From assembly GCA_903873965.1 (NCBI GenBank), contig CAIQQO010000201.1:1-64000 (forward strand): DNA of 64,000 bases, given 5' to 3'. The DNA is from an uncultured bacterium (GTDB lineage: Bacteria; Chloroflexota; Anaerolineae; J036; Brachytrichaceae). Below, one piece after another: positions 1 to 8,553 of this stretch. Position 1 is the stretch's first letter, and every line of letters begins with the position of its first letter. The notes under the pieces are model-generated. The model was not told the origin of the DNA. It saw nothing but the letters and a program-made list of their open reading frames with translations, and did not search any database. Both the position numbers and the translations under genes were made by a program.

Positions 1-1144
1 CTGCATAGTAATGTTCCAGTCGATGCAGATCCTGTATCTTCAAGGTATCGAGATAGCTACTTGCCTTCGCCAATGTAATGTGCTGGGTATTGAGCGCGTC
101 CAATACCGTGCGCACATAGGTATCGCCAAAGATATGGATCGGTTCGCGGTAACGGTATTGTCGCGTTCCGCCGCTCTGTTGTGACGGTGCTTTCTGCGTA
201 AGCCATTGATGGTATCCGGCATAGTCAGCTTGCGGCAACCTGCCCGAGTCCAGGAGTCGGCGCAGGATGACTTCGCCGCTGACGCCCCATTGTTTGCGGG
301 GCTGCGCCAGCCATTCGTCGTAATGCGCTACATCTTCAGGCCGATCCGCATCGACGATGACCGCCAGTAACTGATCCGGGACCAGCAGAGCGCCGGCAAA
401 GGCGTTGGCCTCGTGTTCGCGGCCGTGGTGAGACTGCATGTCATGCTCATCATCAATCGAACTGGTTTTATGCAACAGCACATGGCCCAGTTCATGCATG
501 AGCGTAAAGCTTTGGCGCGGCTCCGAGTTTTGTTTTTTGATCACAATGACCGGGCAGGCGGGATCGTACAGGGTAAAGCCGAGAACGGGGCTATCTTTGG
601 GAATCTGCCACTTCCCGTTATAGCCATTGCTCCGAAATACCAGCGCGCCCTTTTTTTCGAGTGCTTCGCGGTATGAATCAAAGTTGTTCTCGTCTGAAAG
701 CTGCAACCACTGGCGCGTCTTATGAGCCGCTTCGCTGATCTCATTGCGCGGTAATACTGGCGGTATGAAGTGAAGTTGCTCGCCTTCATCATCCAGATCT
801 TCTCGCAGACTGAGGAAGATCTGGCGTTGCTTTTCCACGCGCTCAATCAACGCTTTCAAGTTGGCCGGCAAATCTGGTTTGTGGTTGGCGAGAGTGCGAA
901 ACTGCGCTGTATGCGCTTGAGCCTCGTCAACTGGTCCTTTTTCAAGATAAAACAACACGCCACGACCAAAATACGCCGCGATTTTGCGAAGCTGGTTGAA
1001 CGTGATGCCTTCTTTGCCGGCCATGACCCGTTCAATATGGACTGACGCCATGCCCAGATTTGAGGCAAGGTCATCTGGTGTGATGCCACGATCGGCGCAA
1101 CACCAGGCAATGCGATCAGGGTTAATGGAGTGGATGCGTTCCAT
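1..1144 (-). CDS. XRE-type HTH + ImmA/IrrE-family metallopeptidase (partial, continues past left edge)
   Basis: Translated by hand: starts MERIHSINPDRIAWCCADRGITPDDLASNLGMASVHIERVMAGKEG (HTH-like) and contains HELGHVLLH zinc-protease motif; frame open to base 1. Missing from ORF track because the stop lies outside the window. Confidence 0.85.
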   Translation of the reverse strand, partial: MERIHSINPDRIAWCCADRGITPDDLASNLGMASVHIERVMAGKEGITFNQLRKIAAYFGRGVLFYLEKGPVDEAQAHTAQFRTLANHKPDLPANLKALIERVEKQRQIFLSLREDLDDEGEQLHFIPPVLPRNEISEAAHKTRQWLQLSDENNFDSYREALEKKGALVFRSNGYNGKWQIPKDSPVLGFTLYDPACPVIVIKKQNSEPRQSFTLMHELGHVLLHKTSSIDDEHDMQSHHGREHEANAFAGALLVPDQLLAVIVDADRPEDVAHYDEWLAQPRKQWGVSGEVILRRLLDSGRLPQADYAGYHQWLTQKAPSQQSGGTRQYRYREPIHIFGDTYVRTVLDALNTQHITLAKASSYLDTLKIQDLHRLEHYYA

Positions 1145-1193
1145 CAGTGTCCATTATATCTTTGCGTGTGAACTATGTGTTGACATCCAGATG

Positions 1194-2393
1194 CTATAGC
1201 GCCCCGGTAAAGGCCTGGTGCAGGAGTGACTTTTTCAGTTCATCGAGCGCGGCGAGCTTGCGCTGGTAGATCGATTCGAGGCGTTGGGTTTCCTGACGAA
1301 TAGCGTCAAGTCGAGAAATAATAGTTTGCTGACTAGCAATTGGCGGCAGCGGTATCTGCAGGCTGGTTATCTGTCGAATTGTCAATTGCTGCAATGCAGT
1401 ACCAGTCTGAGATTCCGCAACAAGGTTTTGCATAAATGAAGATTGCAAAATGTAGTAAAGATACCAACTCAACACATTATCTTTGCACCTGAAATAAGCG
1501 ATTTGCGAGTTGAGATTCGCGTCATCGTATCTATTGTCTACAACAGCACTTTTACCAATCTCACCTCGATTAGTAAATAAAACATCGCCGGTTTTTAAGT
1601 GCCCTTTTCTTAATGATGTGTGCTTTTCTTTGGAAATGAATCTCATATCCTCATCCGAAATCTCACCATTAACCAGATTTACACTCCGAATAAAAGCGAT
1701 TCCTGATGATCGCATGTCACTGCTTTTGGGATAATTCTCGCCGTGGTTGCCATCACCGATTTCACAGATATCTAGAATGTTTCTTCCTCCCCAATTTCTA
1801 TTTGAAGTATCGTAAATACCCTGTAATATCGATTTATTCAACTCGCGGGCGTTTTGCAGGTTCTTCGCGGCGCTGGCTTTGGCGGTAGCGATGCTGTCAA
1901 ACGCCTCGTCGAGGATGCGGACGATGCGCTGTTGTTCGGGAAGGGGAGGAAACGGTATTTGCTGTGTTCTTACTTCACCATCGTTTACTGCTGGGTAACT
2001 GGCTCCCTTCTGCAAACTCTCCATCTGACTCATGAATTGTTCAGTGAAAAGAAAATAGAAGACAAAGCGATGATCTAACTCTGGTTTCGGTCTTAGGACG
2101 TAATAGCCTGTGCTACATACCTGGTTATCGAGTTCGTCAGGGACAATCGCGATGCGCCGCAATGTTGGCCGCACCGTGGCAAATAAGACATCATTAGCTT
2201 TTATGAGTCTGCGAGCCCGGCTAGGCGCGTCTTTACCTTTCAATCGCTGAGTTTCAATAATCTGAAATGTCTCATTCGAGACACTTGATACATCGATATA
2301 GCTGAACTCGGCTTCTGGCGATTGGAGTGGATTGATGGTCTCAGTCTTCTTCAAGACATCGCCAAGTGTCTTCCTTTGCCATCCCTGTTTCAC
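1194..2393 (-). CDS. hsdS: Type I restriction-modification specificity subunit (HsdS)
   Basis: 399 aa; two TRD halves each followed by IPLPPLPEQQRIV/IPLPPIASQQTII-type conserved regions; adjacent to hsdM. Confidence 0.92.
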   Translation of the reverse strand: MKQGWQRKTLGDVLKKTETINPLQSPEAEFSYIDVSSVSNETFQIIETQRLKGKDAPSRARRLIKANDVLFATVRPTLRRIAIVPDELDNQVCSTGYYVLRPKPELDHRFVFYFLFTEQFMSQMESLQKGASYPAVNDGEVRTQQIPFPPLPEQQRIVRILDEAFDSIATAKASAAKNLQNARELNKSILQGIYDTSNRNWGGRNILDICEIGDGNHGENYPKSSDMRSSGIAFIRSVNLVNGEISDEDMRFISKEKHTSLRKGHLKTGDVLFTNRGEIGKSAVVDNRYDDANLNSQIAYFRCKDNVLSWYLYYILQSSFMQNLVAESQTGTALQQLTIRQITSLQIPLPPIASQQTIISRLDAIRQETQRLESIYQRKLAALDELKKSLLHQAFTGAL

Positions 2394-2785
2394 ACCTTAC
2401 CTCCGCCATTCCGATACTGCAATCGCACCCGCGTCATGCGCTCGCGCAGCCCACATTGCTCGACGAAGTCCTGCTCCAGGCGGTGCAGTTGCTGGTCCAG
2501 CAGGTAGTTGGTCTGGTGGATCAGGCAGATGGCGATGTTGGCGACCACCTCGGCGGGGCGGGTCTCCACAAACGCGCGGTAGACCTCATAAGTCTGCGGC
2601 TTCCTGCGCCCCAGCGCGCGCACATACAACGCCTCCTTCGAGTCCTTGTCCCAGATCGGCAGGTTCGCGTGCGCCATGTTGGTCAGCTTAATCTCCGGTT
2701 CCTCACCAGAACGGGCATCACGTGATGGCCTCTGCTCATCCTTCCCATTCTTCCCATCAATCCTATTCTGTCCTTCATTCTTCAT
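2390..2785 (-). CDS. Truncated duplicate of four-helix-bundle (suffix-domain) protein
   Basis: 131 aa; C-terminal ~80 aa nearly identical to 2843..3487 product (LYVRALGRRKPQTYEVYRAFVETRPAEVVANIAICLIHQTNYLLDQQLHRLEQDFVEQ); two internal segments missing. Confidence 0.7.
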   Translation of the reverse strand: MKNEGQNRIDGKNGKDEQRPSRDARSGEEPEIKLTNMAHANLPIWDKDSKEALYVRALGRRKPQTYEVYRAFVETRPAEVVANIAICLIHQTNYLLDQQLHRLEQDFVEQCGLRERMTRVRLQYRNGGGKV

Positions 2786-2842
2786 AACAACTCTAGAATA
2801 TCCTCCAACACGGCCGCGCTATCATCACCCGTCCCAAAATGC

Positions 2843-3487
2843 TCATGGCTTGCCCCCACTCCGATACTGCAACCGCACCCGCGTCATGCGCTCGCGCAAC
2901 CCGCCTTGCTCAACAAAATCCTGCTCCAAGCGGTGCAGTTGCTGGTCCAGCAGGTAGTTGGTCTGGTGAATCAGGCAGATGGCGATATTGGCGACCACTT
3001 CGGCGGGGCGAGTCTCCACAAACGCGCGGTAGACCTCATAAGTCTGCGGCTTCCTGCGCCCCAGCCCGCGCACATACAACGCCTCCTTCGAGTCCTTGTC
3101 CCAGATCGCCAGGTCGCGGGCGCGCAGGTAGTCGCGATAATCATCGAGCAACTCTTCCAGGCTCGCGCGCGCCACATTGGTCAGCTTGATCTCGGTTTCC
3201 TTTGAGGTCAGCGCCGCCTTGCTGCCCTCCAGGATATTCTTCTTGCCCGATCGCGCCGCCTGAATCATCTGGTCGATGGTGCGGTCGTTGTAGGCCAGGA
3301 ACTTGTGCGCAAACCGGAACGTGATGTCATACACCACTTCCGCCTTCTGAAACGACAGCAGCGTCTGGTAGTCTCCCCTCGGCGGCAACAACCGCTCCGG
3401 TTCCTCACCAGAATGGGCGTCATGCGATGGGCTCTGACCATCCTTCCCATTCCTCCCCTCATTCCCATTCATTTCCTTCTTCTTCAT
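2843..3487 (-). CDS. Four-helix-bundle suffix-domain protein associated with type I R-M (23S rRNA IVS-protein-like)
   Basis: IDQMIQAARSGKKNILEGSKAALTSKETEIKLTNVARASLEELLDDYRDYLRAR signature; ATGA overlap with hsdM stop. Confidence 0.8.
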   Translation of the reverse strand: MKKKEMNGNEGRNGKDGQSPSHDAHSGEEPERLLPPRGDYQTLLSFQKAEVVYDITFRFAHKFLAYNDRTIDQMIQAARSGKKNILEGSKAALTSKETEIKLTNVARASLEELLDDYRDYLRARDLAIWDKDSKEALYVRGLGRRKPQTYEVYRAFVETRPAEVVANIAICLIHQTNYLLDQQLHRLEQDFVEQGGLRERMTRVRLQYRSGGKP

Positions 3488-4938
3488 AGCAGTCCCCTGA
3501 TATTCTCCAACACCTCCGCACTTTCCGCGTCCAGCGCCGCGATCTCATCGAGAATATCCTGCGGGTTGCGATGAACCACCACCTCGCCGCCATTCGGGTT
3601 CTTCACCGACAAATCAAACGTCGTCGCGTCGATGGTAACCGCCTCCACGCACCAGCTTTGGGGTGAATCGGCGCGGGTGCGCGCCAGCGTGACGAACTCC
3701 TTCAGGTCATCGTCGTTCAGCGGATTGGTCTTGCCCAGGTTACGCCCCGGGTCAAGCTGGTAATACCACACCTGGCGCGTCTTGCTGCCCTTCTCAAAGA
3801 ACAGCACGATGGTCTTCACGCCCGCGCCCTGAAAGGTGCCTCCGGGGCAATCGAGCACCGCGTACAGGTTGCAGCTTTCCAGCAACAGCTTGCGCAGACT
3901 CACCGAGGCGTTGTCGGTGTTCGACAGAAACGTATTCTTGATGACGATGCCGCCGCGCCCGCCGGCTTTGAGCATCTTGATGAAGTGTTGCAGGAACAGA
4001 AACGCCGTCTCGCCAGTGCGGATCGGGAAATTCTGCTGCACTTCCTTGCGCTCCTGCCCGCCAAACGGTGGATTCGCCAGCACCACGTCGTAACGGTCTT
4101 TCTCCTGCACGTCGGCCAGGTTCTCGGTCAGCGTGTTGGTGTGCAGGATGTTGGGCGCTTCGATGCCATGCAGAATCATGTTCATGATGGCGATCACATA
4201 GGCCAGCGACTTCTTCTCCTTGCCGTAAAACGTGCGCGCCTGCAGCGTATCGAGCTGAGTGGTCGTCAGGTTGGGCGTGGCTTTGAGGTAGTCGAAGGCC
4301 TCGCACAGGAAGCCCGCCGACCCGCACGCGCCGTCATAGATTGTGTCGCCCACCTTGGGCTGTACTACCTGGATCATGGCGCGAATGAGCGGGCGCGGCG
4401 TGTAATACTCACCGCCGTTGCGCCCCGCGTTGCCCATGTTCTTGATCTTGCCCTCGTAGAGAAACGACAGCTCGTGCTTCTCGGTCTGCGAACGGAACTG
4501 CAACTCGTCGATGTGGTCGATGATCTCGCGCAGGTTGTAGCCGCTCGAAATCTTGTTCTTGATCTCGCCGAAAATCTGCCCGATCTTGTATTCAATGGTG
4601 TTGGGGCCAGTGGCGCGCTGGGTGAATCCGCCGAGGTACGGGAACAGCTTTTGGTTGACGAAATCGCGCAGGTCGTCGCCGGTGAGGGCGCGGTTGTGAT
4701 CGAGTTGGCCGTCGCCGGATCTGGGCGCGGCCCAGCGTTCCCAGCGGTAGGGCGCTTCGAGGATGAAGGTGTAGCGTTTGCTGCTCAGTTCGGCTTCGAG
4801 CGACTTATCCTGCTCGAGCGCGTCGAGGTACTTCAGGAACAAGAGCCACGAGGTTTGCTCGATGTAGTCGAGTTCGGTCGTGCAGCCGGCCTCTTTTCGC
4901 AGAACGTCGTCAATATTCCTGAATGCTTGTTCAAACAT
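3484..4938 (-). CDS. hsdM: Type I restriction-modification DNA methyltransferase (HsdM)
   Basis: N6-MTase: DGACGSAGFLCEAF (SAM site) and NPPF catalytic motif; N-terminal HsdM region. Confidence 0.95.
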   Translation of the reverse strand: MFEQAFRNIDDVLRKEAGCTTELDYIEQTSWLLFLKYLDALEQDKSLEAELSSKRYTFILEAPYRWERWAAPRSGDGQLDHNRALTGDDLRDFVNQKLFPYLGGFTQRATGPNTIEYKIGQIFGEIKNKISSGYNLREIIDHIDELQFRSQTEKHELSFLYEGKIKNMGNAGRNGGEYYTPRPLIRAMIQVVQPKVGDTIYDGACGSAGFLCEAFDYLKATPNLTTTQLDTLQARTFYGKEKKSLAYVIAIMNMILHGIEAPNILHTNTLTENLADVQEKDRYDVVLANPPFGGQERKEVQQNFPIRTGETAFLFLQHFIKMLKAGGRGGIVIKNTFLSNTDNASVSLRKLLLESCNLYAVLDCPGGTFQGAGVKTIVLFFEKGSKTRQVWYYQLDPGRNLGKTNPLNDDDLKEFVTLARTRADSPQSWCVEAVTIDATTFDLSVKNPNGGEVVVHRNPQDILDEIAALDAESAEVLENIRGLL

Positions 4939-5040
4939 GCAAGTCCTTATCGGGTAACTGGTTTGGAAATGGGATCCCCTTTCCCATTATAGGATGGTAG
5001 TGCGTTGCCTTTGGAAAGCGTTGACTGTAACGCTCAGCCT

Positions 5041-5829
5041 CTACTTGTTCGCCGGTAAAGTCTGCACCAACCCGCGAATATACGTCATCGCTGCCCCAAG
5101 CGGGCCGTGTTCTTCCCCGGCGTAAATGTCGCTGATCAACGACACGCCCGGGTAGCGCCTCGTGTTGATGACATTGACCAATTCGTGATAAAAGGGCATC
5201 CAACTGCCCTCAAACTCATGGTCGCCGATCGACATGTAAAGCTGGATCGGTGGCGTCGCTGGGCGCAGTTTCAGCGTCTGATCGTGAGCTTGCCAGTAGT
5301 CGCACGAAATATACAGATCGGGGCTGCCGGCAAGGTATGTCCGGAACGCATCTGGCTCATGCAGCAGGGCATACAGGGCAAAAAAGCCGCTGGACGAATA
5401 CCCGTACAGGATGCGTTGGTCACGATGAGCGCGGTAATGGGCTTCGATAAAGGGCACGATTTCGCCGGTCAACGCTTTCAAAAATAACTCGGCGTGACTG
5501 TTGGCCGGCGCATCTTTCACCTCGGGCACCTTGAAATCGACCTCGCGCAGTTCGCCCCATTGCTCCATCCGTTCAAGATCGTAGCTGATGCCGACCACGA
5601 TGATATCGGGCGTGCCGAACGACATGCCCAGCACAGCCGTCGCGCTATGCGCCATGCCAGTGTTGACGTCGCCATCCAGCACATAGACGACCGGGTAGGC
5701 CTGCGTTGATGTGTCATACCCATTAGGAAGCACCACGTCGAGGCGGTATTCCCGCTGCACGTGTTGGCAGAAAATCCGGCGTTCTTGTGTGTGATACAGG
5801 CTGACGCGTGGAAACTGATCAGGCATCAT
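5041..5829 (-). CDS. Alpha/beta hydrolase, esterase D / enterochelin-esterase-like
   Basis: YPVVYVLDGD, GYSSSGFFALYALLHEPDAF nucleophile elbow, GEEHG near C terminus. Confidence 0.85.
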   Translation of the reverse strand: MMPDQFPRVSLYHTQERRIFCQHVQREYRLDVVLPNGYDTSTQAYPVVYVLDGDVNTGMAHSATAVLGMSFGTPDIIVVGISYDLERMEQWGELREVDFKVPEVKDAPANSHAELFLKALTGEIVPFIEAHYRAHRDQRILYGYSSSGFFALYALLHEPDAFRTYLAGSPDLYISCDYWQAHDQTLKLRPATPPIQLYMSIGDHEFEGSWMPFYHELVNVINTRRYPGVSLISDIYAGEEHGPLGAAMTYIRGLVQTLPANK

Positions 5830-5988
5830 GACTCCTCAAGGTAAATTCTTGACGCCTATGATATCACTGCTGTACCAACGCCACAAACAGCCTCGTCATC
5901 ACGTCGGGTTATGCCTCGATCATACTGACTTGTGTCAAGTGGTGTAAAAAGCGTGACGAAATACACTACTTCAGCCTCTTTTACTCAC

Positions 5989-6016
5989 TTGCTCATTATC
6001 GTGATGTACTTATAAT
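5989..6016 (+). promoter_or_regulatory. Candidate sigma70 promoter for the acs operon
   Basis: TTGCTC-N16-TATAAT; exact -10 but weak -35; about 117 nt upstream of first ORF. Confidence 0.4.
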
Positions 6017-6132
6017 TTTAATAGAGGTTTTTATGGCTGCTCGTTGTCCCCTATTGGGGAGTGATAAGTCGAGATGTGCCACAGGGCGCATTTTGCTTAC
6101 GTGAACATATTAGCACCTAAAGGCGATGCCCG

Positions 6133-6543
6133 ATGGAAAAACTTACTCTAGATCTCCCCGGAATGTACGGCGATCATCATGTAACTGAAGTCCGCAAGAT
6201 TCTTCTGGAACTGCCCGGCGTTGTCGAAGTCTACGCCAGCAGTTGTTTTCATGTAGCCGAAGTGACCTTTGACCCGACCTTGATGACAGCTGAAGTTGTC
6301 ACTGCTCGGATGGAAGGGGCGGGTTACATTAAAGACATGTCAATGCCGTTGGAAAGCGGTGACTCACCGTTGACTCCCGATACGAGCGCGATATTCTTCC
6401 GTCACACGGTCGCTTATCAGCAGACCGGCCGCACGGTTGGTTTCGCTCAGAATGTTGCCTACACAGGCCGCGCATTGTGGCCGTGTCCCGGTATGGAAAC
6501 GATGAAGACCAAGGAGGGTCGAGATGGCGAAGAAAGAGCGTAG
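6133..6543 (+). CDS. HMA-like (ferredoxin-fold metal-binding type) small protein, first gene of acs operon
   Basis: LTLDLPGMYGDHHVTEVRKILLELPGVVEVYAS...VTFDPTLMTAEVVTARMEGAGY follows HMA topology, but CxxC is absent; overlaps cooS start by 20 nt. Confidence 0.6.
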   Translation: MEKLTLDLPGMYGDHHVTEVRKILLELPGVVEVYASSCFHVAEVTFDPTLMTAEVVTARMEGAGYIKDMSMPLESGDSPLTPDTSAIFFRHTVAYQQTGRTVGFAQNVAYTGRALWPCPGMETMKTKEGRDGEERA

Positions 6544-8539
6544 TCCACAAGAACGCAGCATGGATCCTGCCGGTCAGGCCATGTTGATTCGCGCCGATGA
6601 GTTGCATATCGGCACCGCTTTCAGTCGCGCTGATGAGATGGCGCCGTGCAATATTGGCAGCACCGGCATGTGCTGCAAGATGTGCGGTATGGGGCCATGC
6701 CGTCTGACCAAAGACGGACAGACTGGCGTATGCGGCGCGACGATTGACACGATTCAGGCGCGCAATTACCTGCGCATGGTTGCTGCGGGTTCCGCTGCGC
6801 ATTCCGACCACGGGCGCGATATGGCGTTTACATTGAAAGCCGTGGCAAACCATGAAGCCGAAGGTTATATTCTGCGTGACGTTGCCAAGTTGCGCACCAC
6901 GGCTGCTCTGTATGACATTCCTATTGACGGGCGCACCAATGATCAGGTAGCCAATGATTTGGCGGATCTCTTCATAGCCCAATTTGGACAGCAACGCGGT
7001 CAGGTCGTGCCGATCAAGCGCGCGCCTGCCAAGCGTCAGAAGCTATGGGCAGAAAGGGGAGTGATCCCGCGAGGTATCGACCGCGAAGTAGTTGAAGCTT
7101 TGCACCGAACCCATGTCGGCGATGACCAGGATCCGGCGCACATTCTCCACCATGCGATTCGCACCTCTCTAACTGATGGCTGGGGCGGCAGCATGATTGC
7201 CACCGACGTCTCGGATATCCTGTTCGGCACACCGGCTCCCGTCCTCGGGCAGGCCAACCTGGGCGTGTTGAAGAAGGACATGGTCAACGTCGTCGTCCAC
7301 GGTCACGAGCCAACACTCAGCGAGATGATTGTGGCTGCGTCACAGGACCCCGAGATCATCGCGTATGCGCGCGCCGCAGGCGCCAATGGCGTTAACCTGT
7401 CCGGCATCTGTTGCACGGCAAACGAAATCCTGATGCGCCAGGGCATCCCGGCAGCCGGAAACTTCCTGCACCAGGAACTGGCTATCCTGACCGGTTCGGT
7501 TGAAGCCATGGTCGTCGACGTGCAGTGCATCATGCAGGCACTTGTCGGTCTAGCCAGCAACTTCCATACGCTGGTCATCACCACTTCGCCCAAAGCCAAG
7601 ATCACAGGCGCCATGCACATGGAGTTTGACGAGCGCCATGCGTTGACGACCGCCAAGGAAATCCTGCGCAAGGCGATTGATAACTTTAAGAACCGTGGCG
7701 AGACGCGCATTCCTGATGTGCGTGAGAACCTGATCCCGGGTTTCTCGAATGAATACATCAGCTACATGCTGGGCGGCACCTATCGTGCCTCTTTCCGCCC
7801 GCTCAACGATGCCATCATTTCCGGGCGTATCCGTGGTGTTGCTGCCGTTGTTGGTTGCAATAACCCGCGCAGTACGCAGGACTACCTACACACAGTCACC
7901 ACACGCGAATTGCTGAAGCAGGACGTGCTGGTCGTTGAAACGGGTTGCAGCGCCATTGCCAATGCGAAACTCGGCCTTTTGCTGGGTCAGGCCGGCCTCG
8001 ATCAGGTCGGACCAGGTCTGCGCGAAGTGTGCGAGACCGTCGGTATACCGCCCGTGCTGCACATGGGCTCGTGCGTTGATAACACCCGCATCCTTACAGT
8101 GCTGACGCAGATGGTAGCGGAAGGCGGTCTGGGCGATGACATTGACCAGATTCCCGCCGTTGGCCTTGCGCCTGAGTGGATGAGTGAGAAAGCCATCGCC
8201 ATTGGAACGTATTGTGTGGCTTCCGGCGCCTATGTCATCTTTGGCGGAGCATCGCCCGTAGGCGGTATGCCCGATCGCGTCACCGACAGCGACATTGTGT
8301 TGAAGTACATCAGCGAAGGCTGGGAAAAGTTGTATGGCGGCAAGATGGAATTCGTGGTGGACCCGCACGAGATGGTGCGCCGCACACTCGAGCACATTGA
8401 CGCTAAACGCGCTGCGCTTGGCCTGGTGAAGTACAGCCCAACCCGCTTTGGTCGTAGCGGTGATGATCGGATGGTCGAACTGGAAAAACTGTCACTCTCA
8501 GAGCGACAGGCAGCCATGTACGGCGTGCCGGCCAGGTAA
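6524..8539 (+). CDS. cooS: Anaerobic carbon-monoxide dehydrogenase catalytic subunit
   Basis: 671 aa; CNIGSTGMCCKMCGMGPCRL cluster motif, NLSGICCTANE, VVGCNNPRSTQD, GSCVDNTRIL. Confidence 0.97.
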   Translation: MAKKERSPQERSMDPAGQAMLIRADELHIGTAFSRADEMAPCNIGSTGMCCKMCGMGPCRLTKDGQTGVCGATIDTIQARNYLRMVAAGSAAHSDHGRDMAFTLKAVANHEAEGYILRDVAKLRTTAALYDIPIDGRTNDQVANDLADLFIAQFGQQRGQVVPIKRAPAKRQKLWAERGVIPRGIDREVVEALHRTHVGDDQDPAHILHHAIRTSLTDGWGGSMIATDVSDILFGTPAPVLGQANLGVLKKDMVNVVVHGHEPTLSEMIVAASQDPEIIAYARAAGANGVNLSGICCTANEILMRQGIPAAGNFLHQELAILTGSVEAMVVDVQCIMQALVGLASNFHTLVITTSPKAKITGAMHMEFDERHALTTAKEILRKAIDNFKNRGETRIPDVRENLIPGFSNEYISYMLGGTYRASFRPLNDAIISGRIRGVAAVVGCNNPRSTQDYLHTVTTRELLKQDVLVVETGCSAIANAKLGLLLGQAGLDQVGPGLREVCETVGIPPVLHMGSCVDNTRILTVLTQMVAEGGLGDDIDQIPAVGLAPEWMSEKAIAIGTYCVASGAYVIFGGASPVGGMPDRVTDSDIVLKYISEGWEKLYGGKMEFVVDPHEMVRRTLEHIDAKRAALGLVKYSPTRFGRSGDDRMVELEKLSLSERQAAMYGVPAR

Positions 8540-8553
8540 GGAGATTTACACTC

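Noticed and set aside
3985-4992. 335-aa + strand ORF
   Set aside because: Antisense shadow of hsdM; low-complexity V/L/A/R composition and no motif.
6329-6994. 221-aa - strand ORF
   Set aside because: Antisense to HMA-like ORF and cooS; no recognisable domain.
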